Below, piece after piece: positions 9,619 to 18,208 of a DNA stretch of 64,000 nucleotides. The stretch's first letter is position 1; each line of letters starts with the position of its first letter. Location of the stretch: the NCBI GenBank assembly GCA_900472605.1, contig UCJD01000029.1, positions 1 to 64,000 on the forward strand, read 5' to 3'. The DNA is from Hyphomicrobiales bacterium. GTDB taxonomy: Bacteria > Pseudomonadota > Alphaproteobacteria > Rhizobiales > Rhizobiaceae. The position numbers were made by a program, and so were the translations under genes. The notes beneath the pieces are model-generated. The model did no database searches. It had not been told where the DNA came from and saw only the letters and a list, made by a program, of their open reading frames with translations.

Positions 9619-10509
9619 ATGTCCTCGGAATCCTCACTCTTCAGCAATCGCTGGCTGCCGATCCTGCTCGTTGCGCCGCTGATGCTGCTGATCGTGCTGT
9701 TCTTCTATGCGCCGGTCTTCCAGGCCTTCTACTGGTCGTTCTTCCTCGAGCAGCCGTTCGGCGGCGGCTCGGAATTCGTCGGCCTGCAGAATTTCGAGCG
9801 TGTCCTGTCCGATCCGGAGTTCTGGAATGCCAGCGCGCGCACGATCGTGTTCATGCTGACGGCGTCCTCGCTTGCCGTCGTCGTGCCGCTGATGCTGGCC
9901 ATCGCAGCCGACCGCAAGATCCGCCTGTCGCTGCCGGCCCGCAATATCCTGGTCTGGCCGAAAGGCATTGCCGGTGCCTCGATCGGCGTCGTTTTCGCCT
10001 TCATCTTCAATCCGTTCGTCGGCCTTCTGGCACCGCTCAACCAGATGTTTCCGGGGCTATGGGCGCCGGGCATCGATGGCACCGACGCGTTCATCACGCT
10101 GATCATGGCGCATGTCTGGAGCGGTATTCCTTTCAATTTCGTCATCCTGCTGGCCGGTCTGCGCTCGATCCCGCACACCATGTATCAGGCGGCGGCCATG
10201 GATGGTGCCGGCCCGTGGCGGCGCATTCTCGACGTGCAACTGCCGCTGATCATGCCGCAACTGTTCCTGACGCTGGTGCTCGAATTCACCGAAAGCATCA
10301 CCTCGGCCTTCGCGCTGATCGACACGATCACCGGCGGCGGCCCCGGCGGTTCGACCACGCTGCTTGTCTACAAGATCTATGTCGACGGTTTCCGTGGCTA
10401 CGACCTTTCCGGCGCCTCCACCCAGACCGCCATCCTGATGGTGTTCGTCATCATTCTCGCCGCCTGCCAGTTCGCCTTCATCGGCCGGCGCATCAATTAC
10501 GAGCGCTGA
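9619..10509 (+). CDS. ABC transporter permease, UgpA-like
   Basis: 296 residues with six predicted membrane helices and a MalF/UgpA-type inner-membrane domain. The EAA loop that contacts the ATPase is visible as YQAAAMDGAGPWRRILDVQLPLI. It pairs with the permease immediately downstream (three bases apart) and with the UgpC-like ATPase, forming the membrane channel for the UgpB-like binding protein. Paralogous importers share this architecture, so the UgpA name rests on the operon. Confidence 0.9.
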   Translation: MSSESSLFSNRWLPILLVAPLMLLIVLFFYAPVFQAFYWSFFLEQPFGGGSEFVGLQNFERVLSDPEFWNASARTIVFMLTASSLAVVVPLMLAIAADRKIRLSLPARNILVWPKGIAGASIGVVFAFIFNPFVGLLAPLNQMFPGLWAPGIDGTDAFITLIMAHVWSGIPFNFVILLAGLRSIPHTMYQAAAMDGAGPWRRILDVQLPLIMPQLFLTLVLEFTESITSAFALIDTITGGGPGGSTTLLVYKIYVDGFRGYDLSGASTQTAILMVFVIILAACQFAFIGRRINYER

Positions 10510-10512
10510 GCC

Positions 10513-11430
10513 ATGATCGAAAACGCACGCTCCATCAACATCGTCGCCGGCATCATCCTGGCGATCGGCATGATCTACATCGTCGGACCGCTGTATCTGA
10601 CGCTGTCCACCGCCTCGCAATCCTTCGAAGACATGCTGCGCAACGGTCTTGCCTGGTATCCCGGCGACCAGTTGTTCGTGAACATGGGCAAGATCTTCAC
10701 CGAGACGCGCATTCCGATCCAGATGTTCAACAGCCTGATCGTCGCCTTCTCGAACGCTGTCGCCACCTGCGTCCTGTCGCTGCTGTCGGCCTATGCGATC
10801 GTCTATTTCCGTATCCGCTGGGCAGGTGTCGCCTTCGCGCTGATCCTTGCGACGATCATGCTGCCGCTCGATATCCGCGTCATCACCACCTACCAGGTGG
10901 CGGCCAACATCTTTTCGCCACTCAACGCCGTTCTGGATGTGACCGGCCTCAACGATGTGATCGCCTCACTGTTCGGCGCTCCGGTTCATCTCGAAGTCAG
11001 CGTGCTCGACACCCATTTCGGTCTGGTCGCGCCGCTGGTCGCCCATGGCACCGGCACGTTCCTGTTCCGCCAGTTTTTCATGACGCTGCCGAAGGACCTG
11101 TTCAAGGCGGCGCGCATGGATGGCGCAGGGCCGATCCGTTTCCTGATCGATATTCTCTTGCCCCTGTCGCGCCCCAGTTTCGCGGCGCTTTTCGTGCTGA
11201 CCTTTCTCAGCGGCTGGACGCAATATCTGTGGCCGCTGGTCGGAGCCTCGACGCCGGATATGCAGACCGCCGTTGTCGGCCTGGCCCGGCTGGTGCCGGA
11301 CGCCGACGGCCAGGTGCCGAATTTCCCGATGATCATGGCCGGTGCCGTGCTCGTCTCCCTCGTGCCCCTGACGATGATCGCGCTGTTGCAACGCTTCCTC
11401 GTCCAGGGCCTCGTCCTCTCGGAGAAATGA
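10513..11430 (+). CDS. ABC transporter permease, UgpE-like
   Basis: 305 residues, the second permease (MalG/UgpE type), with an EAA loop KAARMDGAGPIRFLIDILLP and several hydrophobic helices. It has a longer periplasmic segment than most family members (roughly residues 115-180, around FSPLNAVLDVTGLNDVIASL). Its TGA stop overlaps a possible ATG of the ATPase gene, so the pair is translationally coupled. Confidence 0.9.
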   Translation: MIENARSINIVAGIILAIGMIYIVGPLYLTLSTASQSFEDMLRNGLAWYPGDQLFVNMGKIFTETRIPIQMFNSLIVAFSNAVATCVLSLLSAYAIVYFRIRWAGVAFALILATIMLPLDIRVITTYQVAANIFSPLNAVLDVTGLNDVIASLFGAPVHLEVSVLDTHFGLVAPLVAHGTGTFLFRQFFMTLPKDLFKAARMDGAGPIRFLIDILLPLSRPSFAALFVLTFLSGWTQYLWPLVGASTPDMQTAVVGLARLVPDADGQVPNFPMIMAGAVLVSLVPLTMIALLQRFLVQGLVLSEK

Positions 11431-11432
11431 CG

Positions 11433-12563
11433 ATGACCGCCATCGATTCCGCCATTCGCGCTGCCGCAAGCGAGATCAAGCTTGCCGGCGTCACCAAGGC
11501 CTATGATGCCAAGACTGTGGTCATCCCGCCGATGGACGTGACGCTGCGCCCCGGCGAATTTACCGTCATTCTCGGCCCGTCCGGCTGCGGAAAATCGACG
11601 CTGCTGCAGATGATCGCCGGCCTGGAGCGGGTGTCGGGCGGCAAGATCGCCATCGGCGGCCGCGAGGTGCAGGACCTGGAGCCGAAACACCGTGGCTGCG
11701 CCATGGTGTTCCAGAACTATGCGCTTTATCCGCATATGACCGTCGCCGAAAACATGGCCTATAGCCTGAAGGTATCAGGCGTCTCGAAAATCGAGCGCAC
11801 GGCCCGGGTCGAGACCGTGGCCAAGATGCTCGGTCTTGGCGATTATCTTGCCCGCAAGCCGGGGCAATTGTCGGGTGGCCAGCGCCAGCGCGTCGCCATC
11901 GGCCGCGCCATCATCCGCGAACCAGGCGTGCTCTTGTTCGATGAACCGCTCTCCAATCTCGATGCCCAGCTGCGCCATGACATGCGCGTCGAACTGGCCG
12001 ACCTGCACCGCCGCATCGGCGCCACCAGCGTGTTCGCCACCCATGACCAGGTCGAGGCGATGACGCTCGCCGACCGTATCCTCATTCTCAACAAGGGCGC
12101 CATCGAGCAGTTCGACACGCCCAAGGCAATCTATCACAGCCCGGCCTCCGTCTTCGTCGCCAAGTTCATCGGCGCGCCGCCGATGAATATCCTCAGTGTC
12201 ACGGGGGATGGCGCGGTGCTGCGCACTGGGGATGGCCAGATCGTTGCGGATTGCGCGAGAAAGGGGCGCTTTCAGCTCGGCATCCGCCCGGAAGACATCA
12301 TCGTCAATGAAGGCGGCCCGATCACCGCCAACATCCGCTACCGAGAGGATCTCGGCTCGCATGAAATCCTCGAAGCCGATCTCGGCGGCCAGCCGTTGCG
12401 GATCGCCACGCCCTTCGGTGCCGAAATCGACGCGGTTTCGGCGCTCTCGCTGTCCTTCCCGAAAAGCCGTCTGCATCTGTTCGACGGCGACACCGGCAAG
12501 GCCATCCCGCAATCCTTCGAAGAGCCGAATGCCATTCGCCAGCCTGTGAAAGAATATCAGTGA
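11433..12563 (+). CDS. ABC transporter ATPase, UgpC/MalK-like
   Basis: 377 residues. Walker A is GPSGCGKST, the Q-loop VFQNYALYPHM, the signature LSGGQRQRVAIGRA, Walker B VLLFDEPLSNLDAQLR, and the H-loop ATHDQVEAMT. It has a C-terminal TOBE-type regulatory domain (FQLGIRPEDI). It powers the UgpAE-like permeases. The start at 11433 has GGAG eight bases upstream; an ATG at 11427 overlapping the previous stop is possible. The gene end overlaps the GTG start of the first phosphodiesterase by four bases. Confidence 0.92.
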   Translation: MTAIDSAIRAAASEIKLAGVTKAYDAKTVVIPPMDVTLRPGEFTVILGPSGCGKSTLLQMIAGLERVSGGKIAIGGREVQDLEPKHRGCAMVFQNYALYPHMTVAENMAYSLKVSGVSKIERTARVETVAKMLGLGDYLARKPGQLSGGQRQRVAIGRAIIREPGVLLFDEPLSNLDAQLRHDMRVELADLHRRIGATSVFATHDQVEAMTLADRILILNKGAIEQFDTPKAIYHSPASVFVAKFIGAPPMNILSVTGDGAVLRTGDGQIVADCARKGRFQLGIRPEDIIVNEGGPITANIRYREDLGSHEILEADLGGQPLRIATPFGAEIDAVSALSLSFPKSRLHLFDGDTGKAIPQSFEEPNAIRQPVKEYQ

Positions 12564-13390
12564 ACTACAGAGACTTCATCACCGATCCGGCGCGCCAATG
12601 CGCCGTGGTCGTTCATCGCGGTATCTGGCGAGACGCACCTGAAAACAGCCTGACGGCCATCGAGACCGCGATTTCCCGGGGGTACGACGCGGTCGAAATC
12701 GACATCCGCCGCAGTGCCGATGGCGAGCTTTTCCTGCTGCATGACGATACGCTGGAGCGCATGACGGGGCTCGACCAGCCGCCGGAAGTGCTGGGGTCCG
12801 AGCAGTTGTTCAACCTGACTTTGCGCAATCGTGATGGCGGCGACGACAATGCGTTCACGTCGGAAAAGCTGCCAAGCCTTGTCGAGGTCTTCGACCTGAC
12901 GCGCGATCGCATCTTTCTGCATCTCGACGTCAAGCACCGAGCCGTGATCCCCGACGTCATCGCCTGCGCCAAAGCGATGGGCGTCGAGGCGCAGGTGGAT
13001 TTCTGGGCATCCGTCAAAGGGCCCAGGGATCTCGCCTGGGTGCGGGAAACCGTCACGCCGCATGACGTGCTGTTCATGGCAAAGACCCGTCTCAACGTGC
13101 CCGACGCCGACATGCAGCTCAAAGCCCTGTCCGATCTGTCGCCCTCCGTCTGCGAAATCTATTTCGACGATCTCGATCAGGTCGCAGCCCTGCGGCAGCG
13201 GCTCGGCGACACCGGCATGGCGCTCTGGGTCAATACGCTCGACAGCGTCTCCTGCGCCGGCTTCACCGACACTGCCGCCCTGATCGATCCCGATGCCGTC
13301 TGGGGGCGTCTCATCGATGCCGGCATCTCGGTGATCCAGACCGACGAAGCCGCAGCTCTCACATCCTATCTCGCGGCTCGCCGCGCCTGA
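12560..13390 (+). CDS. Glycerophosphodiester phosphodiesterase, copy 1
   Basis: 276 residues of the GDPD family, cleaving glycerophosphodiesters to an alcohol and glycerol-3-phosphate. The catalytic pattern is present: HRG with PENS near residues 20-30, the metal-binding EIDIRRSADGE, and HDDTLERMTG. No signal peptide, so it acts in the cytoplasm on imported substrate. The GTG start lies within the stop of the ATPase gene (GTGA overlap). It is a tandem paralogue of the next gene with the same length and layout. Confidence 0.92.
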   Translation: MNYRDFITDPARQCAVVVHRGIWRDAPENSLTAIETAISRGYDAVEIDIRRSADGELFLLHDDTLERMTGLDQPPEVLGSEQLFNLTLRNRDGGDDNAFTSEKLPSLVEVFDLTRDRIFLHLDVKHRAVIPDVIACAKAMGVEAQVDFWASVKGPRDLAWVRETVTPHDVLFMAKTRLNVPDADMQLKALSDLSPSVCEIYFDDLDQVAALRQRLGDTGMALWVNTLDSVSCAGFTDTAALIDPDAVWGRLIDAGISVIQTDEAAALTSYLAARRA

Positions 13391-13411
13391 CACGACCCAA
13401 GGAAAAACAAA

Positions 13412-14242
13412 ATGACGCATTACAAGGACTATATTGCCGATCCCAAGCGCGACTGCGCGATCGTCGCCCATCGCGGCGCATGGCGCGGTGCACCGGAAAA
13501 CAGCCTGGCCGCGATCGAGCGAGCCATCACCGTGGGCGCCAATATCGTCGAGATCGACATCCGCAAGAGCGCCGACGGCGAATTGTTCGTCATGCATGAC
13601 GACACGCTGCTGCGCATGGCCGGCATCGATGTCGATGCCGAAACGCTGACGATGGCTGAGTTGCAGGCGATCGCGCTTCGCGAAGACGACGGTGGCGACC
13701 ACCGCGCTGCCAGCGACCAGCGGATTCCGACCTTGAAGCAGGTTCTGGAGATCACCCGTGGCCGCATTTTCGCCGATCTCGATCTCAAGGATCGCGGCCT
13801 GTTTTCCGAAGTTGCCGCCTGCGCCCGCGAGATGGGTGCGGCATCTTATGTCGACCTGAAGACCCGCGTGATGACGCGCGAGGAACTCGGCTGGGTGCGT
13901 GCCCAGGATATCGAAGGCGTGCCCTTCATGGCGATGGCGAAATTCACCGCGGCCGAGTTCGACGACACGATGGCGCTGCTTTCCGAGATCAGCCCGTTCA
14001 TGTGCGAGATGCGCTTCGACCATATCGACACCATCGTCAACAACCGCCAGCGTTTCCGCGACGCCGGCATGGCGCTGTGGATCAACACGCTCGACCAGAC
14101 AGGCAGCGGCGAATGGCGCGACGACAAGGCATTGATCGATCCCGACAGCATCTGGGGCCGTCTGATGAATGCCGGTATCAGCGTTTTCCAGACCGACCGT
14201 CCGCAGGAACTGAAGGCCTATATCGAGGCGCGCCGCACATGA
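13412..14242 (+). CDS. Glycerophosphodiester phosphodiesterase, copy 2
   Basis: 276 residues, clearly homologous over its whole length to the preceding gene. It has HRGAWRGAPENSLAAIE, EIDIRKSADGE, HDDTLLRMAG and a shared C-terminal WGRLMNAGISVFQTDRP block. Divergence between the copies is considerable, so the duplication is old and the two enzymes may prefer different head groups. A ribosome-binding site (AAGGA) lies before the ATG. Its stop overlaps the IMPase-like start as ATGA. Confidence 0.92.
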   Translation: MTHYKDYIADPKRDCAIVAHRGAWRGAPENSLAAIERAITVGANIVEIDIRKSADGELFVMHDDTLLRMAGIDVDAETLTMAELQAIALREDDGGDHRAASDQRIPTLKQVLEITRGRIFADLDLKDRGLFSEVAACAREMGAASYVDLKTRVMTREELGWVRAQDIEGVPFMAMAKFTAAEFDDTMALLSEISPFMCEMRFDHIDTIVNNRQRFRDAGMALWINTLDQTGSGEWRDDKALIDPDSIWGRLMNAGISVFQTDRPQELKAYIEARRT

Positions 14243-15069
14243 AGACCATCAGCGAAGACCTTATGACCGCCTTGATGGCAGACATGCGTGCGGTAGCGCA
14301 GACAGAGATCCTGCCGCGGTTCCGCGCCATCACCGCCGATGCCATCCGTGCCAAGACGGTTGCCGACGATCTCGTCACCGATGCGGACATTGCCGCCGAA
14401 CGCGCTCTCAGCCAGCGCCTGGCCGAACGTTTCCCCGGAATTGCGATCGTCGGTGAGGAAGCCGTTTCGGATGACCCGGCGATCCTGTCCCGTCTTGCCG
14501 ATGCCAAGCTTGCCGCTGTCATCGATCCTGTGGACGGTACCTGGCATTTTGCCCATGGCGTGCCGATGTTCGGCAGCATTCTGGCGATCGTTGAAAATGG
14601 AGAAACGACCGCCGGCATCATCCACTATCCGGTTACCGGAGACTTCCTTGTCGCCCGGCGCGGCGAGGGGGCCTGGCATGTGGCCACGGACGGTGTCAGG
14701 ACGCGGCTCGCAGTGGCCGCGCCGACGCCGATCGACGAGATGCATGGGTTTATACCGCTGCACATGTTCGAGCCGGATCTGCGGATGGAGCTCGCTCCCC
14801 GCGTCCTGCGGTTTCTGCGCACCACGACCTGGCGATGCTCGGCATGGGAGTATCGCATGTTGGCAACCGGTGCGATGAGCTTTTGCCTCAACGAAAGCCT
14901 GAAGCCATGGGACCATGCCGCAGGCGTATTGATCCACGCGGAGGCCGGCGGTCATGCTGCCGTGGCAACCGGTGCGGCCTACCACCCGACAATGACCGAT
15001 GGCCACCTCCTGCTTGCGCCGGACAAAGCGTCGTGGGATGCGATTAAAAATGCGCTCTATTCGTCGTAG
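14239..15069 (+). CDS. Inositol monophosphatase-family phosphatase
   Basis: 276 residues of the Mg-dependent IMPase/HisN-like superfamily. It shows GEE at the first metal site, DPVDGTWHFAHG (the family DPxDGTxNFxxG with His in place of Asn), and a second signature WDHAAG. In this operon a plausible role is to dephosphorylate a phosphate ester released from an imported glycerophosphodiester, for example inositol phosphate from glycerophosphoinositol. Histidinol-phosphatase or another sugar phosphatase cannot be excluded. It is the last gene of the operon, coupled to the previous gene by four bases. Confidence 0.85.
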   Translation: MKTISEDLMTALMADMRAVAQTEILPRFRAITADAIRAKTVADDLVTDADIAAERALSQRLAERFPGIAIVGEEAVSDDPAILSRLADAKLAAVIDPVDGTWHFAHGVPMFGSILAIVENGETTAGIIHYPVTGDFLVARRGEGAWHVATDGVRTRLAVAAPTPIDEMHGFIPLHMFEPDLRMELAPRVLRFLRTTTWRCSAWEYRMLATGAMSFCLNESLKPWDHAAGVLIHAEAGGHAAVATGAAYHPTMTDGHLLLAPDKASWDAIKNALYSS

Positions 15070-15249
15070 TAGCATCTGGTCCGTCATCGCAATCCACGGT
15101 GGACGTGTCTTGCGTGGCCAATTCCGTTGGTTCCGGTCAGCAGAGTGGCGCAGGACGCTTTAAACGCAGGCCTCGTGAAGGGTGACAATCTGCAAGTCTC
15201 CATGCCATCAGGCCCCGGCAACCAAACCTTTGCCCATAAACCACACGAC

Positions 15250-15702
15250 CTACCGATCAGACCTCGGCCGGCGGTTGTCGCGGATTTGCAGCAGGATGCT
15301 GCGCCCGGCGGCCAGCAGTTCCGTCAGGAAGGCGAGGAGCGAGAGCATCAGGGCGACGATGGCGCTGCCGAAGAACCAGACGAGGTTCAGCGGACGGATG
15401 CGGATGGCAAGGGCGCCGGACAGGAGATTGAGGATCGCGCAGCAGGTGCAGATGCCGGCAATCACACCGAGGATGACGGCGATTTCTAGCACCAGCGTGC
15501 GCCTGCGCAGATAGACAAGCTGCCGCTCGCGCTTGTCGTCGGCCTCGTCCTTGTCGACCACCTCGTTCAGCCGGTCGGAGACGCGTCCGAGGCGGGTGGC
15601 GTAGATGCCGACGAAGGCCGCCGTGCCCGCGAGCAGAAAGACCGGCGCCAGCGAGGTCTGGATGATGCCGGCATAGTCGATGACGATTGTCGGGGTGTCC
15701 AT
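15250..15702 (-). CDS. DUF2721-type membrane protein
   Basis: About 150 residues starting MDTPTIVIDYAGIIQTSLAP, with GAGGAG upstream; an in-frame Met 72 bases earlier has no comparable site. Three hydrophobic segments surround a charged stretch (RLGRVSDRLNEVV, then DKRERQLVYLRRR). This matches my memory of DUF2721, a family of small inner-membrane proteins of unknown function. It is convergent with the phosphodiester operon. The gap from 15070 to 15249 shows no gene or clear terminator. Confidence 0.7.
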   Translation of the reverse strand: MDTPTIVIDYAGIIQTSLAPVFLLAGTAAFVGIYATRLGRVSDRLNEVVDKDEADDKRERQLVYLRRRTLVLEIAVILGVIAGICTCCAILNLLSGALAIRIRPLNLVWFFGSAIVALMLSLLAFLTELLAAGRSILLQIRDNRRPRSDR

Positions 15703-15953
15703 CAGGGTCTCCTCGCCAGCCTCATGCCCATCGTCGCGATACCCCTCGAAGGCCTGAAATGGCGCAAGGATCACTGCAATAGCTGGCTGAGACTAACGCT
15801 GACTGTCCCGGCAGTGCAAGATGCACGCCGGCCGCCGGTTGTCGGCGGGGCGGGACGAGGTGCGGCATCGGAGATCCCGGCCCAGGCGCATCGCGATCGA
15901 CAGCGCCGGTCGAGGCGCGACGGCTTCGGCGGGATGGAATGCCGCAGCTGGCG

Positions 15954-16319
15954 TCACTGCGATTTGAGATCGTATGCCTGATGGGCGGACCGGAGGTCCT
16001 CAAGGGTCTTGCCGACACAGTTGCCGCCGCCTTCGCCGCCGGCCACTGCCTTGGCTTGGCCGTCGAGCGAGATCGTGCCGGCGATGCGGTCGGAGGCGAC
16101 GTAGGTCGCAAGGCCTGCATCCGTCACCCTGGAGAGATAGAAGACGTGGGTCGTATCCTTCTGCTGGCAATGGATGACCACGGGGAAACTCTTGAAGGGA
16201 TCATCAGCGGCGTCAGCCTTCGCCGTCCCAGGGAGATAGGGCAGGGCGATCGCGGCGGCGGCCATCGCCAAGGCCGGACCCATCCGTTTTGCCGAACGTC
16301 GAAACACGGTAACTGTCAC
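15954..16319 (-). CDS. Exported hypothetical protein
   Basis: About 121 residues. A GTG start at 16319 follows CAGGAGG by four bases, which I prefer to the longer frame from an upstream ATG. The N terminus (basic, then MGPALAMAAAAIALPYLPGT ending AKA) is a signal peptide. The mature part has two Cys (VIHCQQKDTTHVFYLSRV and GGNCVGKTLEDL) that might form a disulfide. I do not recognise the family. It lies 65 bases downstream of the Crp/Fnr gene on the same strand and may be its operon partner. Confidence 0.6.
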   Translation of the reverse strand: MTVTVFRRSAKRMGPALAMAAAAIALPYLPGTAKADAADDPFKSFPVVIHCQQKDTTHVFYLSRVTDAGLATYVASDRIAGTISLDGQAKAVAGGEGGGNCVGKTLEDLRSAHQAYDLKSQ

Positions 16320-16383
16320 GGAGGCCTCCTGTTGTTCCAGTGCGATGTCGTTTTCGGTCCACTGCGGCGCTCTCGCATCTGGC

Positions 16384-17031
16384 CTAAAGCGCGAGCGTGG
16401 CAAGCGCGTCTCTGTCCATCAATTGCACGCATCTCTGCAGCTTGCCCTTGAGGCGGATAATGCGTCTCTCGCGCAGCTTGGTGAAGGAGCGGGCCACCGT
16501 TTCGATGGTCAGGCCGAGGTAATCGGCGACATCGCTGCGGCACATCATCAGGTCGAATTCGCTCTCGCCGGGATGGCGGCCGGCCATTTCCTCTATGAAG
16601 ACGGCGACGCGCTTCAATGCGCTCTGCTCGATCATCGCCAGCTGCCGCGATTGCGCCTTCGCCAGATTGGCCAGCGCGATGTTGAGGAGATTGCCCGTGG
16701 GCGTGTTGTTTCCTGTGGTCGCGAAAGGACGGATTCTCGCCTCGCATACGGCCTCGGCGAAGTCGGCGCGGCGGTCGCCCTGTTCGAGGCCGAACCAGTC
16801 GCCCTTCGCGCAGAAGGACAATATGTGCCGGTGCCCATCCGGCATCAGCCGATAGATCCTGATCGCGCCGGCTTCGACCTGGTAGAAGGACAGAACCTTC
16901 TGGCCCTCGCTATAGACGATCTGGTCCTGTTTCAGCCTGATCGTCTGGTCGGCATGGGCGGTGGGTTCGAAGGCGCGCGGGCGCGTGGGAAGCTGGATAG
17001 GCTCCTGTCGCAGATCGTGAACGTGCAACAT
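16384..17031 (-). CDS. Crp/Fnr-family regulator, FixK-like
   Basis: 215 residues: an N-terminal cyclic-nucleotide-binding-type beta-roll and a C-terminal winged helix with MCRSDVADYLGLTIETVARS, the Fnr/FixK-type recognition helix (E and R contact TTGAT half-sites). No N-terminal Cys cluster is present, so it is FixK-like rather than an oxygen-sensing FNR. The start at 17031 has GGAGGGAG just before it. TTGAT-type boxes lie upstream of the neighbouring arginine genes (20947, 21441, 27322), so this protein or a relative is a candidate activator of them. Confidence 0.85.
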   Translation of the reverse strand: MLHVHDLRQEPIQLPTRPRAFEPTAHADQTIRLKQDQIVYSEGQKVLSFYQVEAGAIRIYRLMPDGHRHILSFCAKGDWFGLEQGDRRADFAEAVCEARIRPFATTGNNTPTGNLLNIALANLAKAQSRQLAMIEQSALKRVAVFIEEMAGRHPGESEFDLMMCRSDVADYLGLTIETVARSFTKLRERRIIRLKGKLQRCVQLMDRDALATLAL

Positions 17032-17096
17032 CGTATCTCCCTCCGTTCCCCACAAGAATAGGCAAATCGGGCGGTGTGGCACATTCGAAATTCCCC

Positions 17097-17111
17097 TTAC
17101 GTAGTGCTACG
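17097..17111 (-). promoter_or_regulatory. CGTAGCA..ACGTAA motif, partial third copy
   Basis: On the minus strand, 66 bases before the Crp/Fnr start, the sequence reads CGTAGCACTACGTAA. It matches the first 15 positions of the near-identical elements at 20860 and 40200 except for two central bases. Within it, CGTAG and CTACG form a palindrome. A weak but suggestive family member. Confidence 0.35.
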
Positions 17112-17200
17112 GAAGCTGTCTTCTTCTGGGCGGTGTATAACGCCCCAGGGTCAAAACCTCAGCCCTACAGAACGACCGGGTCTTTCCGCAGGAGGGATCG

Positions 17201-18178
17201 ATGGCATCGAGCGACGGTGAGAACCGTGACGCCGAACAGAACCGTGCCGAGATCATCGACCAGCTCGAGCGGATCTTGAGAAGTCACGAGTTCCAGGCGC
17301 CGGATCGCGGTCGTCGTTTTCTGCGCTATGTCGTGGAGGAGGCAGTCGATGCGCGAAGCGAGCGGCTGACCGCCTACAACATCGCGCAGGCAGTTTTCGG
17401 TCGTGGCGCGGATTTCGACGCGCAGAGCGACCCGGTCGTGCGGATCGAAGCGGGCCGCATCCGGCGCGCGCTGGAGCGCTATTATCTCGTCTGCGGACGC
17501 GACGATCCTGTGCATATCACCATTCCCAAAGGACATTACGCGCCGCGCTTCGAGCGGCGAGCCTTGGCCGAGGGGGCGGCGACCCGGCTTGGCCCGCGCT
17601 CCGGCGAGGCGAGCGCCCCGGCGCAGCCGGGGCGCAGTGCGCGCAGACCTGGCTATCGCGATCTTCTGGTGCCGGTCGGCGTTCCCCTGGTCTTTGCGGT
17701 ACTTGCCATGCTGGCGCTCATCCGTCCGCTGGAGGACTATCTCACGCCCCCACCCGGTCGACCGACCGCAGCGCAGGGCCAAGCAGATGGTGTGCGGATC
17801 CTGGTGGAACCGATCGCAGTCCTCGGCGCCCCGGCTGGCGGTGCGGAGATCGCCAGGGGGCTCAACGACCAGATCATCTCGCAGCTGACGACGCTGGCTG
17901 GCGTGGTGGTTTTGACGCCCGCCAGTTCCAAGAGGGCTACGGCAACGGAGACCGGGCTGTTTGCGTTGCAGGGCAACGTCACCTTTGAAGACGATGCGCT
18001 CCATGTGCAGCTGCGGTTGATGCGCAGCGCCGATGGGCGCGTGATCTGGGCGAAGCGGTTCGATCACGACACGACGGGGCAGAACCTCTTCGATCTCCAG
18101 GACGCGATCGGAACGCGTGTTGTCAAGGAGATCGCCGCGATCGGCGAAATCAAGGATGCGTCGCACCCGCGCGACTAG
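17201..18178 (+). CDS. Winged-helix-like membrane regulator with TolB-like domain
   Basis: 325 residues. Residues about 20-115 form a conserved module (LERILRSHEFQAPDRGRRFL, DPVVRIEAGRIRRALERYYL, ITIPKGHYAPRF) that I recall from proteins often misnamed adenylate cyclase. It looks like a DNA-binding fold. One membrane segment follows (near DLLVPVGVPLVFAVLAMLAL). The C-terminal region (VEPIAVLGAPAGGAEIARGL, then LFALQGNVTFEDDALHVQLR) resembles the TolB N-terminal domain. It faces away from the Crp/Fnr gene and converges on a larger paralogue that adds TPR repeats. No direct evidence for the signal it senses. Confidence 0.65.
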   Translation: MASSDGENRDAEQNRAEIIDQLERILRSHEFQAPDRGRRFLRYVVEEAVDARSERLTAYNIAQAVFGRGADFDAQSDPVVRIEAGRIRRALERYYLVCGRDDPVHITIPKGHYAPRFERRALAEGAATRLGPRSGEASAPAQPGRSARRPGYRDLLVPVGVPLVFAVLAMLALIRPLEDYLTPPPGRPTAAQGQADGVRILVEPIAVLGAPAGGAEIARGLNDQIISQLTTLAGVVVLTPASSKRATATETGLFALQGNVTFEDDALHVQLRLMRSADGRVIWAKRFDHDTTGQNLFDLQDAIGTRVVKEIAAIGEIKDASHPRD

Positions 18179-18208
18179 CTAGCGCGGATGTGGCCGTTCA
18201 CCACTGCT

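Noticed and set aside
9375..11432. Upstream extension of the UgpC-like frame into a 1062-codon product
   Set aside because: The extension overlaps the binding-protein end and both permeases in another frame. The true ATPase start with Shine-Dalgarno is at 11433.
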